From Chlamydia poikilotherma (GTDB lineage: Bacteria > Chlamydiota > Chlamydiia > Chlamydiales > Chlamydiaceae), in contig NZ_LS992154.1 of the NCBI RefSeq assembly GCF_900239975.1, positions 1-64,000 on the forward strand: a stretch of DNA of 64,000 bases, given 5' to 3'. The notes beneath the pieces were generated by a model that saw only the letters and a program-made list of their open reading frames with translations, was not told where the DNA came from and ran no database searches. Below, piece after piece: positions 7,960-17,748 of the stretch (its first letter is position 1; each line of letters begins with the position of its first letter). The position numbers and the translations under genes were made by a program.

Positions 7960-10900
7960 GCATTTTTTGATTTGGTAAGCGTAAAAATCCGTTTCCTTCA
8001 GGATCTACACTTCGGATAAAAACAAATCCCATTTCTACATCGCTAGTGATGTCAAATTGTTGAAGAAACCGTTTTGCTGCATGAATATAAATAGCGCCTT
8101 GATAGTCGAGATTCTGCTCCTTGATATAGTTGAAGAGGTTTTCTTGAGAGTATTCAGAACTTGTTTCTCCTAAAAATGATGTTTTCCAATCGATAATATA
8201 ATACCTATTATTATGTTCGAAAAATAGATCAATAACTCCTTGCCAAAACTGTTCTTTGTTAGAAAATAGGAAGGACTCTTCAGTAAATATTTTGCTAGCA
8301 ACAATATCTTTTAGAGAAAAAGAGTCTGTAGCAAAAGATAATGGGGAAGAGAATGATATCATGAGTTTTTTAGAAATAATTTCTTCATATCCCTCTAAAT
8401 GAGTATTTTTCACGAAATTCGTAACTATTGACGAAATTTTAGAAAGAGGAATTTTAAAGTTGGGAGAAATATTCTCTAAAATTTTATGAATGATAATACC
8501 AGTTTTTCTTCCCTTGGGAAGAACAGAAGAAGCTGTAGCTTCTGTGGTATCATCATTTAAAGAAGTTTCGTTGTCTAATGCCTGTTTTACAGAAGAAAAA
8601 GAGAAGATTTGTTTAGCAGGAGCTATAGGCAATGTAAAGGTTGATGGGGGAATTATTTTATAAATAGGTTCTGTAAATTCGGGATCTGTTCCTATAGTTG
8701 ATATGGAAAACATAGCGGGGTGTTCTTTTGCAAACTGTTGTGCTAAATCCATAATAGATTCGTGAGAGCCTTCAAATTTTACATAGTTAGTTAGAGCTGA
8801 ATTACGTCGTGAATTTGAGGAATTTTGTATAGGGATAAATAGTTGTTTTCTTGCCCGCGTACAAGCAACGTACATTTCTCGAATCCATTCTGATGCGCTT
8901 TTATTTTTCTTAGATTTATCCAGTCCTGGGCAAAAAACCACATCGTATTCTAATCCTTTAGATGCGTGAATGGTGGTAATTTTTAATATTTCTGTATCTT
9001 CAGAATATGAAGAGAAGGAAAGATTTTCTTCCCAACGCCCAGTTTCAGAGAAATATTGTAGATAGAGTAATTGATGTTGGGGATGAGAAGAAACGGTGTT
9101 CAAATAAGCACATAGCCTCTCCATTTCTTGGAAAGTAAGATCTCCCTGTGGCGTTTTTAACAACGCTTCTCCTTGCATAGTCATGAAATGATAGAAAGTT
9201 GCTAAAAGTCCGTGATCAAAAATATAACTACGGAGTGAGAAGAAATATGTAGAGTAGAACTCTTTTTTTTCTATAACATCGCTAAGGTTGTGTCTGAAAA
9301 GACTGCTTAATAGTACTCTCTGTATTTTTTCATAATTTTCTGGATGAAGAATAGCTTCTAGCCACGCTAAGGTTAACAAATAAGTTTCTGTAAGATGGAA
9401 AATTGATTTGTTCTTAGAAAATGCTACAGGAATACTGCAATGAGTAATGAGATCGAAAGCTTGAGCAGAATCTGATACTAAAATTGCCATACGCCCTAGG
9501 GGAATATCGTGGGTTTCTTGTAAATAAGAAGCAGTATGAGAAATCCAGGCAGCCTGATCAGAAGTATCATCATAGGAGAAAAAGTGTATCGGGGAGTGCT
9601 GAGAATTTTCAAACTGCTCAGAGCTTTGAGAACGTAGGGGATGATATTCTATGGGTTCATAACCTGGAATTTCTAGAAATGGAGAGCATTTGCAAAAGAG
9701 AAAGTTAATTGCTTCCATAAGTTTTACAGTGGAGCGATAGTTGTTTATGAGATGTAATTGTGAGGATTTAGGAAATGTTGATTTAGCTTTTAAATATGTA
9801 GCGAGGTCCGCATTTCTCCACTCATAAATAGATTGTTTTGGATCACCTATTAAAAATAGAGATCCTGAGAAAGCATCATTTGCAAATAGCTTTGAAAATA
9901 TGTTCCATTGTTTCCTATCAGTATCCTGAAATTCATCGATTAAAACTAACTGAAAACGTTTCCTTAGAGCTTTTATGATTTCCTCAGATCTTGAAGATAG
10001 GAGAATATCTTCTAAAGCTAAGATGCTCTCATCGGGAGATAACCACCACGTATAATGATTCTTTAAATACAGTTGTAAGTCTCGAAGTAGCGTATTAAAG
10101 ATTAGGTCTACATTGCAAAATTGTTCAGTATAGTGAAACCAAGAGGTCTCTTCTATATAGCTAAAAGCTCTAGAGGGCTGATAACGTGCTAAACGGTTTT
10201 TAGGATGAAAAGTTTCTACAATTTTAGAAAAAGAAAATAAACGTATGGAAGTCTCTTCGGCATACAAGTATTTTACAAAAAGCAACAAGTCTTCATTTAT
10301 AGAAAAGGGTTGTTTTCTAAAACTCTCTTTGTGCTGCAGTAATTGCTCTAGGAATTCTTTCTCTGGAATATCTTGTATTTTAGATCGAATAGAGCCGTGC
10401 CATGATTCTAGAGATTCTAAAGTAGAAGTTTTTGAGGATAAATGCTCAAAAGTCTGAAGTGTATAACTAGAGAGCAGCTTATCAGTTAAAAAAGATGAGT
10501 GTTTAGAATTCGAATTATATCTGGACGCAAGAAGATAAAATTGCTCTGGAAATAAAACAGAACGCCAAAAATCTTGGGATAGGTATTTTCGGATGTGATG
10601 AAACACGGATTGTGTATGGGTAAGAACAGCATTACTCTGCGTCATTTGCATTTCAGGAAAATGCTGCTGTAGAACGTGATTACAAAATCCATGAATAGTA
10701 AAGATCGCCATGCGATCTATAGTTGCCAAAGCATTGCGCACTTGCATGTAAAGCTGTTTTACATCACAAATGTCTTTTAGGTAAGGAGGAAGAGATACTG
10801 AAGGATCTTTGAGCGCGGATTTTAACTGAGATAACGCGTGTTTAAGATTATCTTGAATCCTGAGTTTTAATTCGTTAGTTGCAGCGTTTGTGAATGTTAC

Positions 10901-11056
10901 TGCAAGAATGTTTTCAACATGGGAAACAGAACCTTCTAGAAGAGCACGTAATACAATTTGTTCAATAGTAAATGTCTTGCCTGTACCGGCAGAGGCTTCT
11001 AAGAAATATTTTCCATAAATGGATGTTTGAGAATTAAAAATATCAAACGGCTTCAT
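7919..11056 (-). CDS. recB: Exodeoxyribonuclease V beta subunit, RecB helicase-nuclease
   Basis: Subunit of the RecBCD enzyme, which processes double-strand breaks for recombination. EASAGTGKT near residue 20 is the Walker A motif of a superfamily 1 helicase, VLIDEFQDTD is motif II, IGDPKQSIYEWRNAD is motif III, and TTIHASKGLEYDVVF is motif V. The C-terminal nuclease domain keeps FWQGVIDLFF and YYIIDWKTSF, with the metal-binding Asp and the Asp-x-Lys pair. At 1045 residues it is somewhat shorter than E. coli RecB (about 1180). It overlaps recC by 14 bases, so the two are cotranscribed, and its end overlaps mreC by 41 bases. Confidence 0.94.
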   Translation of the reverse strand: MKPFDIFNSQTSIYGKYFLEASAGTGKTFTIEQIVLRALLEGSVSHVENILAVTFTNAATNELKLRIQDNLKHALSQLKSALKDPSVSLPPYLKDICDVKQLYMQVRNALATIDRMAIFTIHGFCNHVLQQHFPEMQMTQSNAVLTHTQSVFHHIRKYLSQDFWRSVLFPEQFYLLASRYNSNSKHSSFLTDKLLSSYTLQTFEHLSSKTSTLESLESWHGSIRSKIQDIPEKEFLEQLLQHKESFRKQPFSINEDLLLFVKYLYAEETSIRLFSFSKIVETFHPKNRLARYQPSRAFSYIEETSWFHYTEQFCNVDLIFNTLLRDLQLYLKNHYTWWLSPDESILALEDILLSSRSEEIIKALRKRFQLVLIDEFQDTDRKQWNIFSKLFANDAFSGSLFLIGDPKQSIYEWRNADLATYLKAKSTFPKSSQLHLINNYRSTVKLMEAINFLFCKCSPFLEIPGYEPIEYHPLRSQSSEQFENSQHSPIHFFSYDDTSDQAAWISHTASYLQETHDIPLGRMAILVSDSAQAFDLITHCSIPVAFSKNKSIFHLTETYLLTLAWLEAILHPENYEKIQRVLLSSLFRHNLSDVIEKKEFYSTYFFSLRSYIFDHGLLATFYHFMTMQGEALLKTPQGDLTFQEMERLCAYLNTVSSHPQHQLLYLQYFSETGRWEENLSFSSYSEDTEILKITTIHASKGLEYDVVFCPGLDKSKKNKSASEWIREMYVACTRARKQLFIPIQNSSNSRRNSALTNYVKFEGSHESIMDLAQQFAKEHPAMFSISTIGTDPEFTEPIYKIIPPSTFTLPIAPAKQIFSFSSVKQALDNETSLNDDTTEATASSVLPKGRKTGIIIHKILENISPNFKIPLSKISSIVTNFVKNTHLEGYEEIISKKLMISFSSPLSFATDSFSLKDIVASKIFTEESFLFSNKEQFWQGVIDLFFEHNNRYYIIDWKTSFLGETSSEYSQENLFNYIKEQNLDYQGAIYIHAAKRFLQQFDITSDVEMGFVFIRSVDPEGNGFLRLPNQKMPNPIVNQKYPVYH

Positions 11057-14000
11057 CTGTGTCCTTAAACAAAGAAAGAATCAGTAAACGTTGCTCTTCG
11101 GCAACTATGAATTGATCTTGATAATTACGATTATGAAATTTCCAGAAAAGCGATAGGGCGGGATTATTAGCATCTGTTTCGATAGCAGCATGTATAGATT
11201 CATGAAACTTTTCAGCATTATCTAAAAATTTCCAGCATTCAGAAGAAATTAAAGGAATCGGATGCTCTTTTATCATTTGGTATACCTGTAGGACTCGATT
11301 TAAATATTTTTCGGGATCAGAAAAAGGAACAGGCAGATCTTCGAAGTGATCTTGAGAGGTAATATTTCTTATAATTGCGTGTTTTGTAATGGCATCGGAT
11401 CGTTGTAACATCGCTATAGCTATGTAAGCCTTCAAATAATTTTGCATTTCAAAAGAGTTGTCTGGAATAGCTCTAGTCTTCTTCGCTACTTTTCTTGTCT
11501 TAGCTCCGGGATCAATAGAACATGAATATATACCCTTAGAGAATACACCAAAGAAAGTTCCATGTAGAAAAATCTCTTTATTATTTAGATTTGCGCAAAC
11601 AGGTGGGAGAACCCGATCTTGATCACGAAGATGATCATGGAATAAAGAAGAAGAAAAAATTACTGAATAAGGATCTGTCAGGGGATTTAATCTTACCTTT
11701 TCTAACCATTTTTTTATGAGTTTATTGTAAGAGGCAAACAAATCTTTAGAAAAAGAGGATTGGTAATTATTCGGAACATCCTCAGGTATGTTCGAAAGAT
11801 GATTTTCCCAAAATGACATGACTTGCTTTTTGGTTGGGAAGAGTTTTTCTCTAATTTCTAAGGTCGCAGGAGATCGAAGAGAAACATGATAATTGGATTT
11901 TAAAAAAAAATCTAATGGAGAAGAGAGAGCCCTGATTATTTGCGATACAGACAAATGAAGCGGAAGATTTGTAGTATTCTTAGGGATTTGAAATAAGGAA
12001 GGCAGAGGCTCTTTGATAGAGCAGAACGCCTGTGCAAGTTTGTAATGATATTCTTGTGAGATATGCACCAAGTTTTCTTTGGAGAATAATGAAGGAGCAT
12101 AGGCTTTAGAAGGAAGGTGGGTAACGGATAAATTTAAAGCTTCTCGAAGATAATTCACATATGCAGTAGGTAAAACAGGGTTATGAGCAGAAGATTGGTA
12201 GCTAATATGAAGTTCATGTTTAGTAGATACTAAGGTCTGAAGAAAATGGAAATTTTCTTCATTTTCTGAAGAAGAAAACACGAGTTCTTCTTGAGTTGTT
12301 GAATCAACAAGATCTAGTAAATCAATAGCTTGTGTATGTTTGTTTGCTCCGAGAATAAATGTATAACTTTTAGGGATGAAGCTTAAGTCTCCCAAGGAGC
12401 CTACATAAGGACCAGGCTTATCATAAATAGGACTGTTTCCACAAAAACGATCAAAGAAATCCAAACAAAAATCAGTAAAAAACATCAAAGAACATTTTGA
12501 AGAAGAAAATGTTGGGAAAATAGAATTTCTAAGAGATGCTATCAAGGATAGCTCTTCGGAAGATAAAACAAAGATCGACTCTAAAGAAGATATAATGTGG
12601 GTAAAATGTGCCTCGTAAGCTTGAGTCATATTTGTGGAGTAAATATCTATAAGTTTCTGTAGATCATAGAGCAAAGGAAGAATGCGTTCCCAAATTTCTA
12701 TTTGGCTTACCTTCCCATATTCTTCAACAAAAGGGTATTCATTCAAAATAGTATCACCCAAGCTTTGTATATGAGTCCCGTCTCCTTTGAAAAGCTTTTC
12801 CCATTCACTAGAAAGTCTTTTCAAAAGATAGGGAGTTTTACTGATATCTATAGAATTTTGTAGTTGTGGATGAATGAGTAGTTGAAGTAGGCGGTAGAGA
12901 TTGCCCTGTGTTTGCAGAATAGATGATAAGAGTAAAAACTTTTCTTTTAAATCCCCAGCATATGGAGATGTAGTGTTTGTGAAGTATAGAGGTAGATGAG
13001 GTTGGAATACTGCTTTTAAATACACCTCGTAGGTTTCTAATTGAGAAGACAAAATAAAGATTTCTTCAGGAAGTACACCTTTATGTAATAGAGAAGAAAT
13101 CTTTAAAAATACTTCATGAACTTCTCTAGAAGGGTTTAAAGCTTTGCTGATAGTTACAGTTTGTTCTTTATCTAGAGTGTCCTCAGGTGCATTGGGGCGT
13201 AAGTGAAATAGATTGCTTTGTAGAACGCCTAAAGATGTTGTTTCTTGAGGAGTCACGAAAGCTTCGCTATAATGCACTTCCTTGTCTAAAAAGAAATTTT
13301 GAGATGCTTGGGATTTATGCGAGAGATTGGCAAGCAATGCTTGTCTGTCCGCTAAAATATAATGTCCCCAAGCATCTCTATTGGCTTGATCCTCGAGCTG
13401 ACGCCATAAGAAATCAATAGATTTATCAGAAAGTAAATCTCCAAAATATTCTCGACTTGGTGAAAAGCAATAAAAGTATACCGGGAAAAAATTACTTAAT
13501 TCCGTAAAAAAAGTTGCAAAATGCTTAGGTAAATGAGAATAGCCAAAGATATGCAAAGAACGATTTTGTTTTTCAGAATCTAAAGCATCTAATATCGAAG
13601 AAAAGATCTTGTTAGTAGGAATAAAGTGTTTATCTAATTGAGAAAACAAGTCTTTATGATAGCGATTTTTTTCAGAAGGCGCTTGCGAGAATGTATAAAA
13701 TTTTTTAAAAATAGCCGCTAGACTCTTTGTTGAGTTGTAAGAGGGTTCTAAAAGAAGTTCTTTCAGTGGAAGATCAACGGGGGGATGAGTAATATTTAGC
13801 AGCTCGTGTATAAATAGAGGAAGTGTTATATAGTCAGGAATTAACGGTTTTTCATGACAAACTTCAGTGAATAAATGTTTGACAAGGGAGTCTGAAGAAG
13901 AGAAAATAGTCGACCCCATGAAAATGTGGTTACTCGTAGCATTAGTAAGTTCTCTACGTAGCCAATGCCCTATTTCTGTATTGGCAACAAGAATCCATCT

Positions 14001-14108
14001 TTTAGTAAATGGCTGTTGATAGGTAGAAAATAGATCTTCTGCAAGTTTAGCTAATAGATGAATGGGCGAGTTGCTAAAAATTGCCTGACTATGTTTGGTC
14101 GCGTTCAT
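11043..14108 (-). CDS. recC: Exodeoxyribonuclease V gamma subunit, RecC
   Basis: RecC holds the RecBCD complex together, splits the DNA strands and scans for Chi; it is helicase-like but lacks ATPase motifs, as here. The 1021-residue protein shows the expected N-terminal region (GHWLRRELTN) and an inactive nuclease-like C-terminus. It directly precedes recB with a 14-base overlap, which supports the assignment. The ATG at 14108-14106 overlaps on the opposite strand the ATG of the MFS gene (14107-14109), so each gene must use control sequences inside the other. No Shine-Dalgarno is visible. recD is not in the window. Confidence 0.9.
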   Translation of the reverse strand: MNATKHSQAIFSNSPIHLLAKLAEDLFSTYQQPFTKRWILVANTEIGHWLRRELTNATSNHIFMGSTIFSSSDSLVKHLFTEVCHEKPLIPDYITLPLFIHELLNITHPPVDLPLKELLLEPSYNSTKSLAAIFKKFYTFSQAPSEKNRYHKDLFSQLDKHFIPTNKIFSSILDALDSEKQNRSLHIFGYSHLPKHFATFFTELSNFFPVYFYCFSPSREYFGDLLSDKSIDFLWRQLEDQANRDAWGHYILADRQALLANLSHKSQASQNFFLDKEVHYSEAFVTPQETTSLGVLQSNLFHLRPNAPEDTLDKEQTVTISKALNPSREVHEVFLKISSLLHKGVLPEEIFILSSQLETYEVYLKAVFQPHLPLYFTNTTSPYAGDLKEKFLLLSSILQTQGNLYRLLQLLIHPQLQNSIDISKTPYLLKRLSSEWEKLFKGDGTHIQSLGDTILNEYPFVEEYGKVSQIEIWERILPLLYDLQKLIDIYSTNMTQAYEAHFTHIISSLESIFVLSSEELSLIASLRNSIFPTFSSSKCSLMFFTDFCLDFFDRFCGNSPIYDKPGPYVGSLGDLSFIPKSYTFILGANKHTQAIDLLDLVDSTTQEELVFSSSENEENFHFLQTLVSTKHELHISYQSSAHNPVLPTAYVNYLREALNLSVTHLPSKAYAPSLFSKENLVHISQEYHYKLAQAFCSIKEPLPSLFQIPKNTTNLPLHLSVSQIIRALSSPLDFFLKSNYHVSLRSPATLEIREKLFPTKKQVMSFWENHLSNIPEDVPNNYQSSFSKDLFASYNKLIKKWLEKVRLNPLTDPYSVIFSSSLFHDHLRDQDRVLPPVCANLNNKEIFLHGTFFGVFSKGIYSCSIDPGAKTRKVAKKTRAIPDNSFEMQNYLKAYIAIAMLQRSDAITKHAIIRNITSQDHFEDLPVPFSDPEKYLNRVLQVYQMIKEHPIPLISSECWKFLDNAEKFHESIHAAIETDANNPALSLFWKFHNRNYQDQFIVAEEQRLLILSLFKDTDEAV

Positions 14109-15819
14109 GGATATATCAATACAGAAAAAGTCTTTTCGTGCTTTAGTAATAACGCATTTTCTTACGATATTAAATGATAATCTCTACAAATTTCTTTTAG
14201 TTTTTTTCCTTCTTGAAGGAAAAAGTTTGACAGAGAATGCGAAGATATTATCTTACGTAAGTTTATTCTTTGCTTTGCCATTTCTATTGCTAGCACCTTT
14301 AGCTGGAAGTTTATCAGATAGATATCAGAAGCGAAACATTATCTTGGCCACGCGTCTAGTAGAGATTGTTTGTACATCGTTAGGGTTATATTTCTTCTAC
14401 ATACAATCTGCGGTTGGTGGTTATGTAGTTTTGATCCTTATGGCAAGTCATACAGCTATTTTCGGTCCTGCAAAAATGGGGATCCTTCCAGAGATGTTGC
14501 CTTTAGATTACTTATCTAAAGCCAACGGCGTAATGACTGCCATGACTTATACAGGAAGTATTTTAGGGTCGTGTTTTGCTCCTTTGCTTGTCGATCTTAC
14601 AAAGAATCTTGCAGTTAATTGTTACGTACTTTCAACATCATTTTGTGTTATTTCTTCTATTGTAAGTACATTTGTTTCTCTAAGAATACGTCCTAGCAAT
14701 ATTAAAAATCGTAGTCAAAAAATTACTTACGTAAGTTTTAAGGATCTCTGGGAGATCTTAAAAGATACACGTCACGTACACTATCTAACTTTATCTATTT
14801 TCCTTGTTGCTCTTTTTCTTTTAGTCGGAGCCTATACACAGGTAGAAATCATTCCCTTTGTAGAATTTACTTTAGGCTATCCTAAGCACTATGGAGGTTA
14901 TTTATTCCCTCTTGTCGCTTTAGGTGTTGGAGTTGGATCCTATGTTACAGGATGGCTTTCTGGGAAAGATATTAAATTAGGTTATGTACCCATCATGACT
15001 TTAGGCTTAGGCATTGCCTTCATGGGTCTTTATGCTATCTCATGTTCTCTAGTTGGTGTGATGTTTTTCCTTCTCCTTTTAGGATTTTTAGGTGGGGTAT
15101 ATCAAGTACCACTACATGCTTATGTACAATACGCTAGTCCTGAACATAAGCGAGGACAAATTCTGGCTGCAAATAACTTTTTAGATTTTGTCGGAGTGTT
15201 AATTGCAGCAGGAATCGTAAGGATTTTAGGATCAGGCTTGAGTTTGCCCCCAGAGACGAGCTTTTTGTATATAGGGATAATCATTTTCTGTATAGGTTTA
15301 TGGATTTTATGGATTTGGAAAGAGTTGGTCTATCGTTTGGTGCTCAGTGCTGTATTAGTAAGGCAGCTGGGAAGCTATCTTAGACTGCCCAAGTCAATAA
15401 TTCCTGTTTGTTACATGGTGCGCACCCGTTCTTATCAAGAAGTGCGTCGTGTATTAGCTATGCTACCAAAAACCATACGCAGCACGGTCGTGATATTAGA
15501 TCAGAAATTACAACCAGGCTGGACAACTAGAATAATTTCCTACTGTGTGCCTACAGTAATTTCTAATCTTAATGATACAAGTGATCATAGTATGAAAGAA
15601 GCTTGGGCTGTTTTACAGGCTAAGCGCTTGCAGGTATTGTTAAAAAAACAACCAGATCTATGTGTGATTTGCTTGGGAAAAGAAGAGAATATTGAAATAT
15701 TTTCTAAGGTGTTGCTGGAACAAGGAATTAATATTAAGAATGTTCACTTGTCATGCAATAAAGTTTCTTACCGAAGAAAAATTTATGATCTATCCTTGAA
15801 CGAAGCTGAAGAAGCCTAG
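14107..15819 (+). CDS. MFS transporter of the LplT/YgeD type with C-terminal extension
   Basis: Major facilitator with about 11-12 membrane segments across residues 10-410. The start HFLTILNDNLYKFLL is the LplT hallmark (NDN near the first helix), and LAGSLSDRYQKRNII is the MFS loop 2-3 motif. LplT relatives flip lysophospholipids across the inner membrane, often with an Aas acyltransferase. The final ~150 residues form a soluble extension with no acyltransferase HxxxxD motif. I chose the ATG at 14107 rather than the TTG four codons upstream. CT641 is the recalled orthologue. Substrate is inferred. Confidence 0.82.
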   Translation: MDISIQKKSFRALVITHFLTILNDNLYKFLLVFFLLEGKSLTENAKILSYVSLFFALPFLLLAPLAGSLSDRYQKRNIILATRLVEIVCTSLGLYFFYIQSAVGGYVVLILMASHTAIFGPAKMGILPEMLPLDYLSKANGVMTAMTYTGSILGSCFAPLLVDLTKNLAVNCYVLSTSFCVISSIVSTFVSLRIRPSNIKNRSQKITYVSFKDLWEILKDTRHVHYLTLSIFLVALFLLVGAYTQVEIIPFVEFTLGYPKHYGGYLFPLVALGVGVGSYVTGWLSGKDIKLGYVPIMTLGLGIAFMGLYAISCSLVGVMFFLLLLGFLGGVYQVPLHAYVQYASPEHKRGQILAANNFLDFVGVLIAAGIVRILGSGLSLPPETSFLYIGIIIFCIGLWILWIWKELVYRLVLSAVLVRQLGSYLRLPKSIIPVCYMVRTRSYQEVRRVLAMLPKTIRSTVVILDQKLQPGWTTRIISYCVPTVISNLNDTSDHSMKEAWAVLQAKRLQVLLKKQPDLCVICLGKEENIEIFSKVLLEQGINIKNVHLSCNKVSYRRKIYDLSLNEAEEA

Positions 15820-15842
15820 TTCAAGGAAAAATTCGGCGATTT

Positions 15843-16823
15843 TTAATGTGAACAAGAACAGCTAGGGGTTTCTTCCTTCTCTTCCGCACTTTCACATAGA
15901 TGCATACGACGGAAAGGTTTATTTCCTCTAGATGATGAGAAGGAGCGAATTCTCGGCGCTTCAGAACATTCTTGAGAACAACATCCTTTTGTTGAATCAA
16001 TACAATTTTCACAACAGATGAATAAGTTGTTGCAATCAGTATTGGCACAATTGTAATAAATATCGCAGTCAGCTTCACAATGAGAGCATTTAGCAATGGG
16101 AGCTACATCGGTGTCTGCTTCATCGATAGGCACTGCCATACGATCGTCAAATACGAATAATTTTCCTCGCCATTTACCTGTTCCCACAGCTTGACCGTAG
16201 GCTATAACGCCACCATCGAGTTGATAAACTTCTTTAAAGCCTTTTTCTAAGAGCAGGGAAGAATATAACTCGCAGCGTATACCGCCGGTGCAATACATCA
16301 TCACAGGGGTGGATTCCGGGTCATGTTCCTTAGATAACCGTTCGGCATACTCAGGAAATTCACGGAAAGTTTGAATGTCTGGAAGAACAGCATTTTCAAA
16401 ATGTCCGATTTTCCATTCGTAATTATTCCTTACGTCTAGAACTAGACAGCGATTTTCTTCCAGTTTCTCATGCCATTCTTTTGGAGAAATATGTTTACCT
16501 TGGGTAGAAAGATCCACGTCACAACCAAGAGCCACAAGCTCTTTGCGATACTTCACAGTCACACGAGGGAAAATATTTTCTTCAATATGATGAATTTTAA
16601 ATTTTACATTTGAAAATCCAGGACGCTGTCTTAGCCAGTTCATGTAGTATTCTGCGTCGGGTTGATAACCACTAAACTGGCCATTAATTCCCTGTTCAGA
16701 TATGTAGATACGACAAGAAACATCTAAATTTTTAAATAGTTCCTTGTGCAACGTGATTTCCTCTTGAGGATTATCTACACGATTCAAATAATAATAAGCT
16801 AAAGCGTAATAATTCTTTTTCAT
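15843..16823 (-). CDS. trhO: tRNA uridine 5-oxyacetic-type hydroxylase of the TrhO/UPF0176 rhodanese family
   Basis: The 326-residue protein has the TrhO layout: an N-terminal acylphosphatase-like domain (residues 1-95, with ISEQGINGQFSG), a rhodanese domain (about 115-215) with active-site cysteine in MMYCTGGIRCE, and a Cys-rich C-terminal part (CSHCEAD, NCANTDCN, CCENCIDS) likely binding zinc. E. coli YceA/TrhO hydroxylates U34 in tRNA; the role here follows from that family. It ends 23 bases from the convergent MFS gene. CT627 is the recalled orthologue. Confidence 0.9.
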   Translation of the reverse strand: MKKNYYALAYYYLNRVDNPQEEITLHKELFKNLDVSCRIYISEQGINGQFSGYQPDAEYYMNWLRQRPGFSNVKFKIHHIEENIFPRVTVKYRKELVALGCDVDLSTQGKHISPKEWHEKLEENRCLVLDVRNNYEWKIGHFENAVLPDIQTFREFPEYAERLSKEHDPESTPVMMYCTGGIRCELYSSLLLEKGFKEVYQLDGGVIAYGQAVGTGKWRGKLFVFDDRMAVPIDEADTDVAPIAKCSHCEADCDIYYNCANTDCNNLFICCENCIDSTKGCCSQECSEAPRIRSFSSSRGNKPFRRMHLCESAEEKEETPSCSCSH

Positions 16824-17023
16824 AAGAAATACCCTAGCATATTCTCGGAAATAATTCCATTGTAGAAAATTAGGATTGGAACTAAAATGCTCTTTGGTAT
16901 TTTGTCAAGTAGATGAGTAATCGTTTTTCTTTATTAGCGAGGAAAATCTTCCAGGTTATACCGAAAATAGTGCCGCTACCTTTGTCTAAAATGAAGAAGG
17001 CGGGGGAGGCGTGAATAATTTCT

Positions 17024-17045
17024 AAGGACTAAATAAAGGACTAAA
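17024..17045 (+). repeat. Duplicated Shine-Dalgarno segment before rpsD
   Basis: AAGGACTAAA occurs at 17024-17033 and again at 17036-17045 (12-base period). Both copies contain AAGGA. The second lies about 10 bases before the rpsD ATG and is the working ribosome binding site; the first is its tandem copy. Confidence 0.6.
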
Positions 17046-17049
17046 ATAC

Positions 17050-17679
17050 ATGGCTCGATATTGTGGCCCTAAAAATAGAATAGCAAGGCGTTTTGGAGCG
17101 AATATTTTTGGAAGAAGCCGAAACCCTCTGCTCAAAAAGCCCCATCCTCCAGGTCAGCACGGTATGCAGAGAAAGAAAAAGTCTGACTACGGTCTTCAAC
17201 TTGAGGAAAAGCAAAAATTAAAAGCTTGCTATGGCATGATTTTGGAAAAGCAGCTTGTCAAGGCTTTCAAAGAAGTTATTAATAAACAAGGCAGTGTCAC
17301 GAAGATGTTCTTAGAAAGATTCGAATGTCGCCTGGACAACATGGTTTATCGCATGGGATTTGCTAAGACTATTTTTGCAGCACAGCAGTTAGTTGCTCAC
17401 GGTCACGTATTAGTAAATGGGAGAAAAGTAGATAGAAGATCCTTTTTCCTACGTCCTGGAATGCAGGTTTCTCTAAAAGAAAAGTCTAGAAAGTTACATT
17501 CGGTTCAAGAATCTTTAGAAAATAAAGATGAAAGCTCTTTGCCATCCTACATTTCTATAGATAAGAGTGGGTTTAAAGGAGAACTTTTAATGTCTCCAGA
17601 ACAAGATCAAATGGAAGCACAACTTCCTTTGCCTGTTGACATTTCTGTTGTTTGTGAGTTCTTATCTCACAGAACATAA
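17050..17679 (+). CDS. rpsD: 30S ribosomal protein S4
   Basis: Primary 16S rRNA-binding protein that starts assembly of the 30S body. The 209 residues begin [16 protein letters not shown], and the S4 RNA-binding domain is at about residues 98-160 ([31 protein letters not shown]). The gene stands alone, not in an alpha operon, which agrees with chlamydial genomes. It is followed by a good bidirectional terminator shared with convergent nfo. Confidence 0.98.
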   Translation: MARYCGPKNRIARRFGANIFGRSRNPLLKKPHPPGQHGMQRKKKSDYGLQLEEKQKLKACYGMILEKQLVKAFKEVINKQGSVTKMFLERFECRLDNMVYRMGFAKTIFAAQQLVAHGHVLVNGRKVDRRSFFLRPGMQVSLKEKSRKLHSVQESLENKDESSLPSYISIDKSGFKGELLMSPEQDQMEAQLPLPVDISVVCEFLSHRT

Positions 17680-17707
17680 AGAAAATTTCTTTCTTCCAAG
17701 AAGAGAG

Positions 17708-17735
17708 GCGTCGACTAATTTTAATCGACGCTTTT
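17708..17735. terminator. Bidirectional terminator between rpsD and nfo
   Basis: GCGTCGA (17708-17714) pairs with TCGACGC (17725-17731), followed by TTTT; on the other strand AAAA precedes and the stem faces nfo. It lies between convergent genes. Confidence 0.75.
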
Positions 17736-17748
17736 AATTTCTTTTTCC

